32,779 nt of DNA from positions 1 through 32,779 of IMG/VR virus record IMGVR_UViG_3300047557_001104; one strand, 5' to 3'. Both the position numbers and the translations under genes were made by a program. Source of the DNA: a virus. Below, in pieces: positions 4,738 through 11,574 of the stretch (position 1 is the stretch's first letter; each line of letters begins with the position of its first letter). Below the pieces are notes generated by a model, which searched no databases, was not told where the DNA came from, and worked only from the letters and a program-made list of their open reading frames with translations.

Positions 4738-5519
4738 ATGAGTTGGCTCTTTTCGCGGGCGCTGGTGGAGGAATACTTGGAGGGAAGTTGCTTGGATGGC
4801 GAACCGTCTGTGCAGTCGAGTGGGAACCCTATGCCGCAAGCGTACTTGTGCAGCGACAAAATGATGGGATTCTCCCGCCTTTCCCGATTTGGGATGACGT
4901 TCAGACTTTTGACGGAAAGCCGTGGAGAGGCATTGTTGATGTCGTATCTGGAGGATTTCCCTGTCAGGACATCTCAGCCGCAGGAAAGGGTGCAGGAATT
5001 GATGGAGAGCGATCAGGTATGTGGCGAGAAATGGCAAGGATCATTTGCGAAGTACGACCGCGATACGCATTCATTGAGAACTCACCAATGCTCACTACTA
5101 GAGGACTTGACCGAGTCTTGTCAGACCTTGCCAGCATGGGGTTTGATGCGAGATGGGGAGTGTTGGGAGCAGCCGACGTTGGCGCTCCGCATCAGAGGGA
5201 CAGAATCTGGGTTGTGGCCAACGCCGCAATCAGCAGACGCAAAATCCACGATAGTTCAAAAGGGTCATCAAAAAAATTTGACTCACCAAGTGATGAAATG
5301 GCCTACTCCAACAGCGCACAACGCCAAGGAAACCAATTCACCGAGCGAAGCAAAGCGCAACGAACCAACGCTTGCAAGCCGAGTTGGTGGAACATTGAAC
5401 CCGACGTGGGTCGAGTGGCTGATGGGGTGGCCGCTAGAGTGGACAGACTTAAAGCCATTGGAAATGGACAAGTTCCAGCAGTGGCAGCAACAGCATGGAA
5501 GCTATTGAGTGAAGCATGA
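4734..5519 (+). CDS. DNA (cytosine-5-)-methyltransferase (261 aa)
   Basis: Transfers a methyl group from S-adenosylmethionine to C5 of cytosine in a DNA target. Motif I is LFAGAGGG (6-13), motif IV GGFPCQDIS (73-81) with catalytic Cys77, motif VI IENS (114-117), motif VIII QRDR (154-157), and motifs IX/X RVDRLKAIGNGQVP (235-248). The target-recognition part (about 165-225) is short; with 261 residues the enzyme is smaller than HhaI (327). It starts with GTG, chosen because no ATG precedes motif I in frame; the GTG overlaps the upstream TGA. It likely protects phage DNA from host restriction. Nearly the whole gene is also open in the +1 frame. Confidence 0.92.
   Translation: MNELALFAGAGGGILGGKLLGWRTVCAVEWEPYAASVLVQRQNDGILPPFPIWDDVQTFDGKPWRGIVDVVSGGFPCQDISAAGKGAGIDGERSGMWREMARIICEVRPRYAFIENSPMLTTRGLDRVLSDLASMGFDARWGVLGAADVGAPHQRDRIWVVANAAISRRKIHDSSKGSSKKFDSPSDEMAYSNSAQRQGNQFTERSKAQRTNACKPSWWNIEPDVGRVADGVAARVDRLKAIGNGQVPAVAATAWKLLSEA
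4738..5508 (+). CDS. Out-of-frame ORF inside the methyltransferase gene: LNPTWVEWLMGWP-type protein (256 aa)
   Basis: This ATG-started ORF lies in the +1 frame of the methyltransferase and covers nearly all of it without a stop. Its product begins MSWLFSRALVEEYLEG and contains FSRLSRFGMTF (45-55), two WPTP repeats (160-169, 188-198) and LNPTWVEWLMGWP (220-232) followed by EWTDLKPLE. I recognise this layout from annotated phage proteins of unknown role, some apparently not overlapping a methyltransferase gene; that is memory, not a search. Its ATG directly follows the upstream TGA, and the next gene's GTG directly follows its own TGA. Either it is a true overprinted gene or a widespread artefact of methyltransferase coding. 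Confidence 0.55.
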   Translation: MSWLFSRALVEEYLEGSCLDGEPSVQSSGNPMPQAYLCSDKMMGFSRLSRFGMTFRLLTESRGEALLMSYLEDFPVRTSQPQERVQELMESDQVCGEKWQGSFAKYDRDTHSLRTHQCSLLEDLTESCQTLPAWGLMRDGECWEQPTLALRIRGTESGLWPTPQSADAKSTIVQKGHQKNLTHQVMKWPTPTAHNAKETNSPSEAKRNEPTLASRVGGTLNPTWVEWLMGWPLEWTDLKPLEMDKFQQWQQQHGSY

Positions 5520-5730
5520 TGATGCGGTGAGATGGATTACGAAGTATGCAGAGGATGATCCAGCCTACCCGTATCTGGCGATGAAGTGGTATGAGGATGA
5601 GAGAAAGAAAAGGCCGTTGAGTGCTGATGAGCAAAAGACGGTGTTGTGGTTAAAGGAAAACTATGGAATTGAAGCCCGATTGCAGAAACTGCCATTACAG
5701 CCAAGAAATTGGACTAAAGGAAAGTCATGA
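5509..5730 (+). CDS. Hypothetical protein (73 aa)
   Basis: Not recognised. It begins with GTG as MKHDDAVRWITKYAEDDPAY, then PLSADEQKTVLWLKENYG, and ends very basic (PRNWTKGKS). The GTG immediately follows the TGA of the overlapping ORF and overlaps the end of the methyltransferase by 11 nt; GGAAG lies seven bases upstream. The 3' end overlaps the 52-aa Cys gene. Confidence 0.65.
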   Translation: MKHDDAVRWITKYAEDDPAYPYLAMKWYEDERKKRPLSADEQKTVLWLKENYGIEARLQKLPLQPRNWTKGKS

Positions 5731-5821
5731 TGGAAAGGAAGTGGTGTTGATCTGTATGAGAGATGGTTTGCTGGCAGAGAAGGTTTGCACCTATTACGAA
5801 TATGAACCAGGTACGCAATGA
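5663..5821 (+). CDS. Four-cysteine (zinc-finger-like) small phage protein (52 aa)
   Basis: The protein reads MELKPDCRNCHYSQEIG..., with C7 and C10 as CxxC, then C31 (LICMRDGLL) and C42 (KVCTYYEYEPG). The pattern CxxC-x20-C-x10-C and the ending YEYEPGTQ recur in small phage proteins that probably bind zinc. The ATG at 5663 has AAGGA within seven bases, and its stop overlaps the terminase start as ATGA. It overlaps the 73-aa gene by 68 nt in another frame, which explains why it is easily missed. Function unknown. Confidence 0.7.
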   Translation: MELKPDCRNCHYSQEIGLKESHDGKEVVLICMRDGLLAEKVCTYYEYEPGTQ

Positions 5822-7578
5822 AGTTTGACCTGAATCACTTCTACAAGTTCTGCAAGGAACTGAAGGTTGAAACCAAAGAGTTAGGCATACAGCGTCTTGG
5901 ACAGCGTTTGCTTGGTAGCCAGACCTATGTGATGGAAGAGATTGCCAAGGGTCTGAATAATGACATTCACTTCTTTGTGATTCTCAAAGGCAGGCAGCTT
6001 GGGATTACCACCATATCGCTTGCACTTGACCTTTACTGGCATTTTAAGAATCCTGGGTTTCAAGGAACGCTTACAACCGATACGGAAGAGAACCGAGATC
6101 AATTCAGAACGACACTAGCCATGTACATGGATGGGTTGCCACCGGAATACAAGATTCCTTTAATGACGCATAACAGGAATCAGATGGTGTTAAAAAACCG
6201 AAGCAGGCTTTTTTACCAGGTAGCAGGCTTGCGAGCCAAGGGGTCGTTAGGGCGTGGCAAGGGGATTACCTATTTGCATGGCACAGAGACGTCTTCTTGG
6301 GGTGATGAAGAAGGATTGGCATCACTGCTAGCGTCTTTGGCAGAGAAAAATCCCAATAGGCTTTACCTCTTTGAAAGCACGGCGCGTGGATTCAACATGT
6401 GGCATGACATGTGGGCCGTTGCCAAACGTGCAAGAACGCAGAAAGCGATCTTCTGTGGCTGGTGGCGTAATGAACTCTATTCGGCAGATGCTAAGTCCGA
6501 TGTCTACAAGGTGTACTGGGACGGCAAGCTAAGTCCTGAAGAAAAAGAATGGACACGAGAAGTTAAAAAACTCTACCAGTTTGAGATCAATTCAAGGCAG
6601 ATTGCTTGGTGGCGGTGGAAGATGAATGAGGGGATTAAGGATGAAGCCCTCATGTATCAGGAGTTTCCACCGACTGAAGACTATGCCTTCATCATGACGG
6701 GTTCTAGTTTCTTCTCACATGCCCGTTGTACTGATCAAGCCAAGGTTGCCAAGCAATTACTACCTCGGTTCTATCGCTTCTCGATGGGACAATACTTTGA
6801 AGACACTGAGTTAATTAACTCAACAGAGCGCATGGCAACGCTTAAAGTGTGGGAGGAACCTGTTGATAACGCCTACTACGTCATCGGTGCTGATCCAGCA
6901 TATGGAAGCAGCGACTGGGCTGATCGTTTCTGCATCCAAATCTACCGCTGCTATGCAGATGGACTTGATCAGGTTGCGGAATTTGCTACCTCAGAACTTA
7001 ACACCTACCAGTTCGCCTGGGTCGTGTGCTATCTGGCAGGGGCTTATAAGAACTCCACCCTCAACTTAGAAGTTAATGGGCCAGGTCAGGCTGTTATTAA
7101 TGAGATGCGCAACCTTAAACGACAGGCGCAGACGATGGAACCACGCAAGGCAAGAGGTTTAATGGATGTGCTATCTCACATGCAACACTACCTTTGGCGG
7201 CGTAATGATTCGTTGGGTGGCGTCTCGAACTCGCTTGGTTATCTCACCACGCATTCTTCCAAAGAACGGATGCTGAATTACTTTAAGGACTACTTTGAGC
7301 GCGGGATGATGAATGTGTATTCCATGGACTTATTGGAAGAGATGAAGTCCGTGGTGCGTGACCAAGGCTCGATTAGTGCCTATGGACGCAACAAAGATGA
7401 TCGTGTTATTGCTACAGCCCTTGCTTGCGTAGCTTTTGCCGAACAACTCATGCCAAGGCTCTTGCAAATGCGTATGACGCGTGATCGCAAAGAAGAAGCC
7501 GTCACACCGGTGCAAGTGCCAGTCGTGGATAAACAAATTAACAACTACTTGAAGGCGATTGGCGTTGGGCCTCAGTAA
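5818..7578 (+). CDS. terL: Terminase large subunit (586 aa)
   Basis: The motor ATPase and nuclease that packages DNA into the prohead through the portal. The N-terminal ATPase shows a Walker A-like ILKGRQLGITT (55-65) and a Walker B region around ITYLHGTETSSW (about 149-160). The C-terminal RNase H-like nuclease shows IGADPAYGSSDWAD around residue 355-370, with the first catalytic Asp near 358. Full length for the family. The start overlaps the stop of the 52-aa gene (ATGA). No small terminase was recognised beside it; the 69-aa protein at 32485 is the only weak candidate in the window. Confidence 0.93.
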   Translation: MKFDLNHFYKFCKELKVETKELGIQRLGQRLLGSQTYVMEEIAKGLNNDIHFFVILKGRQLGITTISLALDLYWHFKNPGFQGTLTTDTEENRDQFRTTLAMYMDGLPPEYKIPLMTHNRNQMVLKNRSRLFYQVAGLRAKGSLGRGKGITYLHGTETSSWGDEEGLASLLASLAEKNPNRLYLFESTARGFNMWHDMWAVAKRARTQKAIFCGWWRNELYSADAKSDVYKVYWDGKLSPEEKEWTREVKKLYQFEINSRQIAWWRWKMNEGIKDEALMYQEFPPTEDYAFIMTGSSFFSHARCTDQAKVAKQLLPRFYRFSMGQYFEDTELINSTERMATLKVWEEPVDNAYYVIGADPAYGSSDWADRFCIQIYRCYADGLDQVAEFATSELNTYQFAWVVCYLAGAYKNSTLNLEVNGPGQAVINEMRNLKRQAQTMEPRKARGLMDVLSHMQHYLWRRNDSLGGVSNSLGYLTTHSSKERMLNYFKDYFERGMMNVYSMDLLEEMKSVVRDQGSISAYGRNKDDRVIATALACVAFAEQLMPRLLQMRMTRDRKEEAVTPVQVPVVDKQINNYLKAIGVGPQ

Positions 7579-7969
7579 GCGTCAGATGATGGAAGTGATT
7601 CCTGCGTTTATGAAGGATAAGAAACGCGGCATCTCCATTGCTCTTTTTGCCGAGCTATGCGGCCTTGATCCTTTGCACCTAAGAGATGTGTTTCTCAATG
7701 GGAAATACCCGCTAACAGAGCTTGTACAGACCCGTGTGAACCGTGCTTATGAGCATTGGGTTAATGGCGATGTTGCGGTCATGATTAAGGCTGGCAAGAA
7801 GTATGTTGAATTCAGAAAGCAACCCAAGCCACAGATGGTGAGAAGAAGACTGCTTACCTATGATGGCAGCGGTTTTAAGTTAGACCTGGGCATTCGCCCT
7901 AAAGCACAAGACTATCAACGCCCAAATCTTGACCAGCAACTAAGGAGAAACTATGGCAGTCGTTCATGA
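7559..7969 (+). CDS. Hypothetical protein with a possible helix-turn-helix (about 136 aa)
   Basis: Function unknown. Residues about 24-45 (ISIALFAELCGLDPLHLRDV) look like a helix-turn-helix, followed by a basic region (KPQMVRRRLLTYDG). The start is uncertain: TTG at 7559 or 7565 (AAGG upstream) would overlap the terminase end, while the first ATG is at 7586 with no clear ribosome site. Position between terminase and portal suggests a role around packaging, which is inference. Confidence 0.65.
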   Translation: MALGLSKRQMMEVIPAFMKDKKRGISIALFAELCGLDPLHLRDVFLNGKYPLTELVQTRVNRAYEHWVNGDVAVMIKAGKKYVEFRKQPKPQMVRRRLLTYDGSGFKLDLGIRPKAQDYQRPNLDQQLRRNYGSRS

Positions 7970-8390
7970 TTACAAATGTCCCGCACATGGCTTTTTTGAA
8001 AGCAGAGAACCTGTATGTCCGCATGGTTGTACATCCGATGTACAAATGGTGTTCTTGCAAGCCGTGGGTATGAAGTCCGATTCCACCAAACATGCTGACA
8101 CCACCTTGCGTGAATTAGCCAAGGATTACGGCATGAGTGACATCAAGTCTTCGCGTGAAGGCGATCATCAGCAACATGCCTTGCTAGGCAATAAACAAGC
8201 CGCTCAACCACAGAATCCTTTTGCTGTGCAGTGGGGTAACCCCAAACAATTAGGCAACTACAATCTCAATTCAATACGCGGAGAAACGGTTGGGGGCTTG
8301 TCTGCTGTCAAAGAAAGTGGTATAGCATTGCGCAAACCAACGCCTTCAGTGGTCATTCGTGATCATGAGAACTTAAAGTTGCCTACATGA
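7953..8390 (+). CDS. Hypothetical protein with N-terminal Cys/His cluster (145 aa)
   Basis: The N-terminus YKCPAHGFFESREPVCPHGC has Cys and His spaced as in a small zinc ribbon. The rest is polar and probably flexible. AAGGAG stands six bases before the ATG at 7953. The gene overlaps the previous one by 17 nt and the portal gene by four (ATGA). It is always plausible as a head or packaging accessory protein here, but nothing shows a specific role. Confidence 0.7.
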   Translation: MAVVHDYKCPAHGFFESREPVCPHGCTSDVQMVFLQAVGMKSDSTKHADTTLRELAKDYGMSDIKSSREGDHQQHALLGNKQAAQPQNPFAVQWGNPKQLGNYNLNSIRGETVGGLSAVKESGIALRKPTPSVVIRDHENLKLPT

Positions 8391-10015
8391 GAATTCCTGA
8401 CGATCCCATCCAGAGAGAGTATTTCTACAATGACTTGGTAGATAAGTGCTCCGTCAGCATTCAGGAGCGCACGGGAACTTATGACTCGTTGCGCTCTTAC
8501 TATCTCTTTGGTGCTGGATTGGATGCACCGCCTGCGTACTACAACAAGATTTACCCGCACATTGATCAACTCTCCTCCTTTCTCTATTCCGCTGAAACCA
8601 CGCGCTTTACTATCTCGCTTGGCGCCTCGGTCAATAAGCACGAGCAAACCAAGATTCCTTCGCTAACAGGCGCATTAAATGACGATTGGTTAAACAGCAA
8701 CGCTGATCAAGTCTTTGCCCAAGCGCTGAACTGGGCGCTTTGCTACAACTCAACCTTCATTAAGCTCATTCAAAAGAATGGCTTGCACCCTTATATGGTT
8801 GATCCACGGTGTATTGGCGTGTATCGAGAAGATACCCCGCACACCGATCGTCAGGAAGCGTTGATTCAGATTTACTACATCACACGCTCTGAGTTGTATG
8901 CCAGGCTTTACTCGCACCCGCAACGTGAGGCATTGCTTTCTCGTTTGCAAATGGGGCAAAGCCAGGAGAACCAGGTGCCTGATGGCATTCAACGTTTGAT
9001 CCTATCGGCCACTGACCCCACGATGTACGGCAATGTGAACCTCAATATTGCTGGTATGCAGCAGTACAAGGCTCGCGTTGCTGAAGATACGATCAAGATG
9101 ACCGAATTGTGGGTCTATAACGATGACACTGAGGACTATCAGTGCGTCACCATTGCTGACCCGAACGTCATCATCTATGACCGTTCAGGTCAAAGCATGT
9201 TCCTAAAGGGTGAATTGCCCTTTATTCAGCTCTGCCCAACCCCGCAGTATGACTACTACTGGGGTATTTCGGAGGTTGCAAGGCTGGTTTTCCTGCAAGA
9301 CATGCGCAATAAACGGATGTCTGAGATTCTTGACCTCTTATCCAAGCAAGTCTCACCGCCTACAGCGCTCATTGGCTTTACAGGCTTACTTGATGAGAAG
9401 AACTTTGCGCTTAATCGCGTAGGTGGCTTGCTATCAACCGACATGCCAAATGCCAAAGTTGAGCAAATGGCGCCTTCCATCCCTAACGATCTCTTTAGAG
9501 AGATTGCAGAGATTGATCAAATGTTTGAAGAAGCCTCTGGCATTGTCAATGTGCTGCAAGGCAGGGGTGAATCCGGTGTGCGAAGTGCAGGCCATGCCTC
9601 GCAATTAGCGCGGTTAGGCTCTTCGAGGGCTAAGAAACGTGCATTGATCATTGAAGATGCGCTAGAAAAGATGGCAACGCTGTACTTAAAGGCCATGCAA
9701 ACCTATTCAGACCGCATTTATACCGATGATCAAGGTGATAAATTTATTGCAAATCAGTTCACCAAGGACTTTGTGGTCAAGGTTGATGCTCATTCCAACT
9801 CACCGATCTTCACGGAAGACCTGCGAAGCCTTGCTTTTGCGCTTGCAGACCGTGGTGCGATCACCAAAGAGCGTTTGATTGACATTTTGGAGCCTCCTAT
9901 GAAGCAATTGCTCAAGGAAGACCTCCGAAAGATGGAACAAGCGCAGCAAGCAGCTCAGGAAATGAAAAAACAGCAAGCGCCAACCCCTGAAAGCGCTGCT
10001 CCACCTGCTACGTAG
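8387..10015 (+). CDS. Portal protein (542 aa)
   Basis: Forms the dodecameric ring at the capsid vertex through which DNA enters and leaves and to which the tail attaches. The assignment rests on size, position directly after terminase, and portal-like segments: an N-terminal YNDLVDKCSVSIQERTG, a long central stem region, and a C-terminal stretch with GRGESGVRSAGHASQL followed by helices. The last 35 residues are Gln, Ala and Pro rich. The start overlaps the preceding stop. Confidence 0.85.
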   Translation: MRIPDDPIQREYFYNDLVDKCSVSIQERTGTYDSLRSYYLFGAGLDAPPAYYNKIYPHIDQLSSFLYSAETTRFTISLGASVNKHEQTKIPSLTGALNDDWLNSNADQVFAQALNWALCYNSTFIKLIQKNGLHPYMVDPRCIGVYREDTPHTDRQEALIQIYYITRSELYARLYSHPQREALLSRLQMGQSQENQVPDGIQRLILSATDPTMYGNVNLNIAGMQQYKARVAEDTIKMTELWVYNDDTEDYQCVTIADPNVIIYDRSGQSMFLKGELPFIQLCPTPQYDYYWGISEVARLVFLQDMRNKRMSEILDLLSKQVSPPTALIGFTGLLDEKNFALNRVGGLLSTDMPNAKVEQMAPSIPNDLFREIAEIDQMFEEASGIVNVLQGRGESGVRSAGHASQLARLGSSRAKKRALIIEDALEKMATLYLKAMQTYSDRIYTDDQGDKFIANQFTKDFVVKVDAHSNSPIFTEDLRSLAFALADRGAITKERLIDILEPPMKQLLKEDLRKMEQAQQAAQEMKKQQAPTPESAAPPAT

Positions 10016-10023
10016 AGGTTTTT

Positions 10024-10212
10024 ATGCTGACAAACGGTAATTCCAACATCAATGGCGGTTCTGGCGGCTCTGCTCGCTATTCCTTTCAAAATGACCAACC
10101 AAGAACGACAAAATCTGACTTAAAACAGATTTATAGGACGCCGCAACTCAATTATGGTCGTGCGACGATGAATCGCACGGGTTATCAACGCGCAGGAGGT
10201 CGTTTTTCATGA
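10024..10212 (+). CDS. Small Gly/Asn/Arg-rich protein (62 aa)
   Basis: Not recognised. It is polar, disordered-looking and basic (begins MLTNGNSNINGGSGGSARYS, ends YQRAGGRFS). AGAGG precedes the ATG by five bases. It lies eight bases after the portal stop. Similar small basic proteins occur between portal and scaffold genes in related-looking phages; this is memory-based. Confidence 0.6.
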   Translation: MLTNGNSNINGGSGGSARYSFQNDQPRTTKSDLKQIYRTPQLNYGRATMNRTGYQRAGGRFS

Positions 10213-10256
10213 TGCAACGCAAAATGCTCCGTTATGCACGGCCCTCACGCCGTTAA
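10209..10256 (+). CDS. Mini-ORF for a 15-residue basic peptide
   Basis: MMQRKMLRYARPSRR starts with an ATG that overlaps the preceding stop (ATGA) and has a perfect AGGAGG nine bases upstream, one of the strongest ribosome sites in the window. The peptide carries six Arg or Lys. It could be a leader peptide before the promoter at 10261, a real microprotein, or a chance frame. Confidence 0.35.
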   Translation: MMQRKMLRYARPSRR

Positions 10257-10260
10257 TCGC

Positions 10261-10289
10261 TTGACAGACGGTCAGTAAGTGGTTACAAA
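10261..10289 (+). promoter_or_regulatory. Internal sigma70-like promoter before the head genes
   Basis: TTGACA (10261-10266), 17 bases, TACAAA (10284-10289): a perfect -35 at ideal spacing with a four-of-six -10. The predicted start near 10296 is just upstream of AAAGGA, the ribosome site of the gene at 10310. It would raise expression of scaffold and capsid genes. Confidence 0.5.
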
Positions 10290-10309
10290 CCGCCCTGAAA
10301 GGACACAAT

Positions 10310-10786
10310 ATGGCTGTTAGCGCTGAAGAACTAATGAAATTGATTCGCGGCGGTGCCAAAAACGGCAAATCTTCGATGGAAATCGAGGTTGAAGAGGAAG
10401 GCACTGACGGCGAAGAAGGCGAAGAAAAGAAACCGGCATTGTCTGGTGCTTCCTCGCCACCCATGTCTTCCCCTATGTCTACGCCTGAACCCAAAAAGGG
10501 TGAGGAAATGCAAGGTCGCATTGATGTGCAACTTGGCATGGGCATGTTAATGGGTGCGATGCAAAAGTTTCCCGATGGTTCGCCTGAGCAAAAGGCTATC
10601 AAGGACGCTATTGGGAAGATTGGTTCTGCATTTGGCGAGATGGACTACAAAGCCAAGGAACTTGTGCCTTCTGAAATCATGCAAATGATTCAAACCCTGC
10701 CTCAAGCTGGTGGCGCGTCGGCTGAGATGCGAGCAATGGCTGCGGCTCCAACCCCTGGGACTCAAAACCCACCCTTACCTATCTAG
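10310..10786 (+). CDS. Acidic, disordered structural or scaffold-associated protein (158 aa)
   Basis: Function unknown. Residues 22-45 are almost all Glu, Asp and Gly; a Pro/Ser-rich linker follows, then a helical part (KAIKDAIGKIGSAFGEMDYK) and a Met/Ala/Pro-rich tail. Acidic proteins of this kind between portal and capsid genes are often scaffold or assembly factors; this is inference. AAAGGA stands six bases before the ATG. Confidence 0.7.
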   Translation: MAVSAEELMKLIRGGAKNGKSSMEIEVEEEGTDGEEGEEKKPALSGASSPPMSSPMSTPEPKKGEEMQGRIDVQLGMGMLMGAMQKFPDGSPEQKAIKDAIGKIGSAFGEMDYKAKELVPSEIMQMIQTLPQAGGASAEMRAMAAAPTPGTQNPPLPI

Positions 10787-10795
10787 GAGATAGAG

Positions 10796-10975
10796 ATGGA
10801 ATTGTTCAAACCCCGTGCTGGAACAATCCGTCGCCCGACGGACAACCAGCAAAAGAATGGTCAGATTTACAACCCACCTCGGTATGAGCCGTTTGGTGGC
10901 TTAAGCGGATCGTCAAAGGTTACTAAAAACCAGATGACGCTCTCCAAACCTGGTGACACCAAGCGTGTCATTTAA
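10796..10975 (+). CDS. Small basic hypothetical protein (59 aa)
   Basis: Begins MELFKPRAGTIRRPTDNQQK and ends TLSKPGDTKRVI; polar, basic, without obvious domains. AGGAG stands six bases before the ATG, and the gene fills the space between the acidic protein and the scaffold-like gene, which supports it. Not recognised. Confidence 0.6.
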   Translation: MELFKPRAGTIRRPTDNQQKNGQIYNPPRYEPFGGLSGSSKVTKNQMTLSKPGDTKRVI

Positions 10976-11002
10976 TTAATTGTTTTGAACGGCTGAAAAA
11001 CA

Positions 11003-11545
11003 ATGTCGCTAGAAAACCTTACCCCTGACGCACGAGATGAGCTTGCTGCCTTGGCGAAAGCCTTGGCTGAAAATCCAAAGACCCGAAAGGAGTTTTTGCG
11101 ATTGACCAAGCAGGCACATCCCGACCTTCCTGTTCCTGAACTTGAAATTGAAGATCGAACCAATCATGCAATTAGCGAGCAACGAAATCGCATTGCACAG
11201 TTGGAGGCGAAGTTGAAAGAAAAGGACGCTCGTACTGAGTTAGAACGGCGTAGAAATACGTTGAAGGAGAAACGTCTTGCCGAATCAGATGATGATGTTA
11301 AAGCAATTGAGAAGTTAATGATTGAAAAGGGCATTAGCAATCATGAATCGGCTGCCGAGTATTACAACTGGATGCGCCAGGCTGATAAGCCTACGCCAGC
11401 ATTCAGCAACGCTCCAATTACCTCTAAGGTCAATGATTTTCAGAAGTATTTGAAGAATCCTGCGGCAGCGGCTAGGGAAGCAGCGGCGAGTGCACTCAAC
11501 GAGCTAAGACAGGGAAACCAGTCTCGCCCGATTGGACTTCGTTAA
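11003..11545 (+). CDS. Putative scaffolding protein (180 aa)
   Basis: Scaffolding proteins guide capsid assembly and then leave the prohead. Evidence is its position directly before the major capsid gene and its helical, charged composition with a coiled coil at about 60-95 (NRIAQLEAKLKEKDARTELE), then an Ala-rich helix and a basic C-terminus (GNQSRPIGLR), where scaffold proteins usually bind the shell. No obvious Shine-Dalgarno is seen before the ATG. Confidence 0.6.
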   Translation: MSLENLTPDARDELAALAKALAENPKTRKEFLRLTKQAHPDLPVPELEIEDRTNHAISEQRNRIAQLEAKLKEKDARTELERRRNTLKEKRLAESDDDVKAIEKLMIEKGISNHESAAEYYNWMRQADKPTPAFSNAPITSKVNDFQKYLKNPAAAAREAAASALNELRQGNQSRPIGLR

Positions 11546-11574
11546 TTAGGTCTGTTTCTTAAAAGGAACCTATC

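Noticed and set aside
4642-5037. 131-aa minus-strand ORF antisense to the methyltransferase start
   Set aside because: No ribosome site or recognisable motif. The region is already explained by two + strand frames, and gene direction here is plus.
4735-5508. TGA recoding (reading TGA as an amino acid)
   Set aside because: TGA ends many genes here in clean ATGA overlaps, so it is an ordinary stop.
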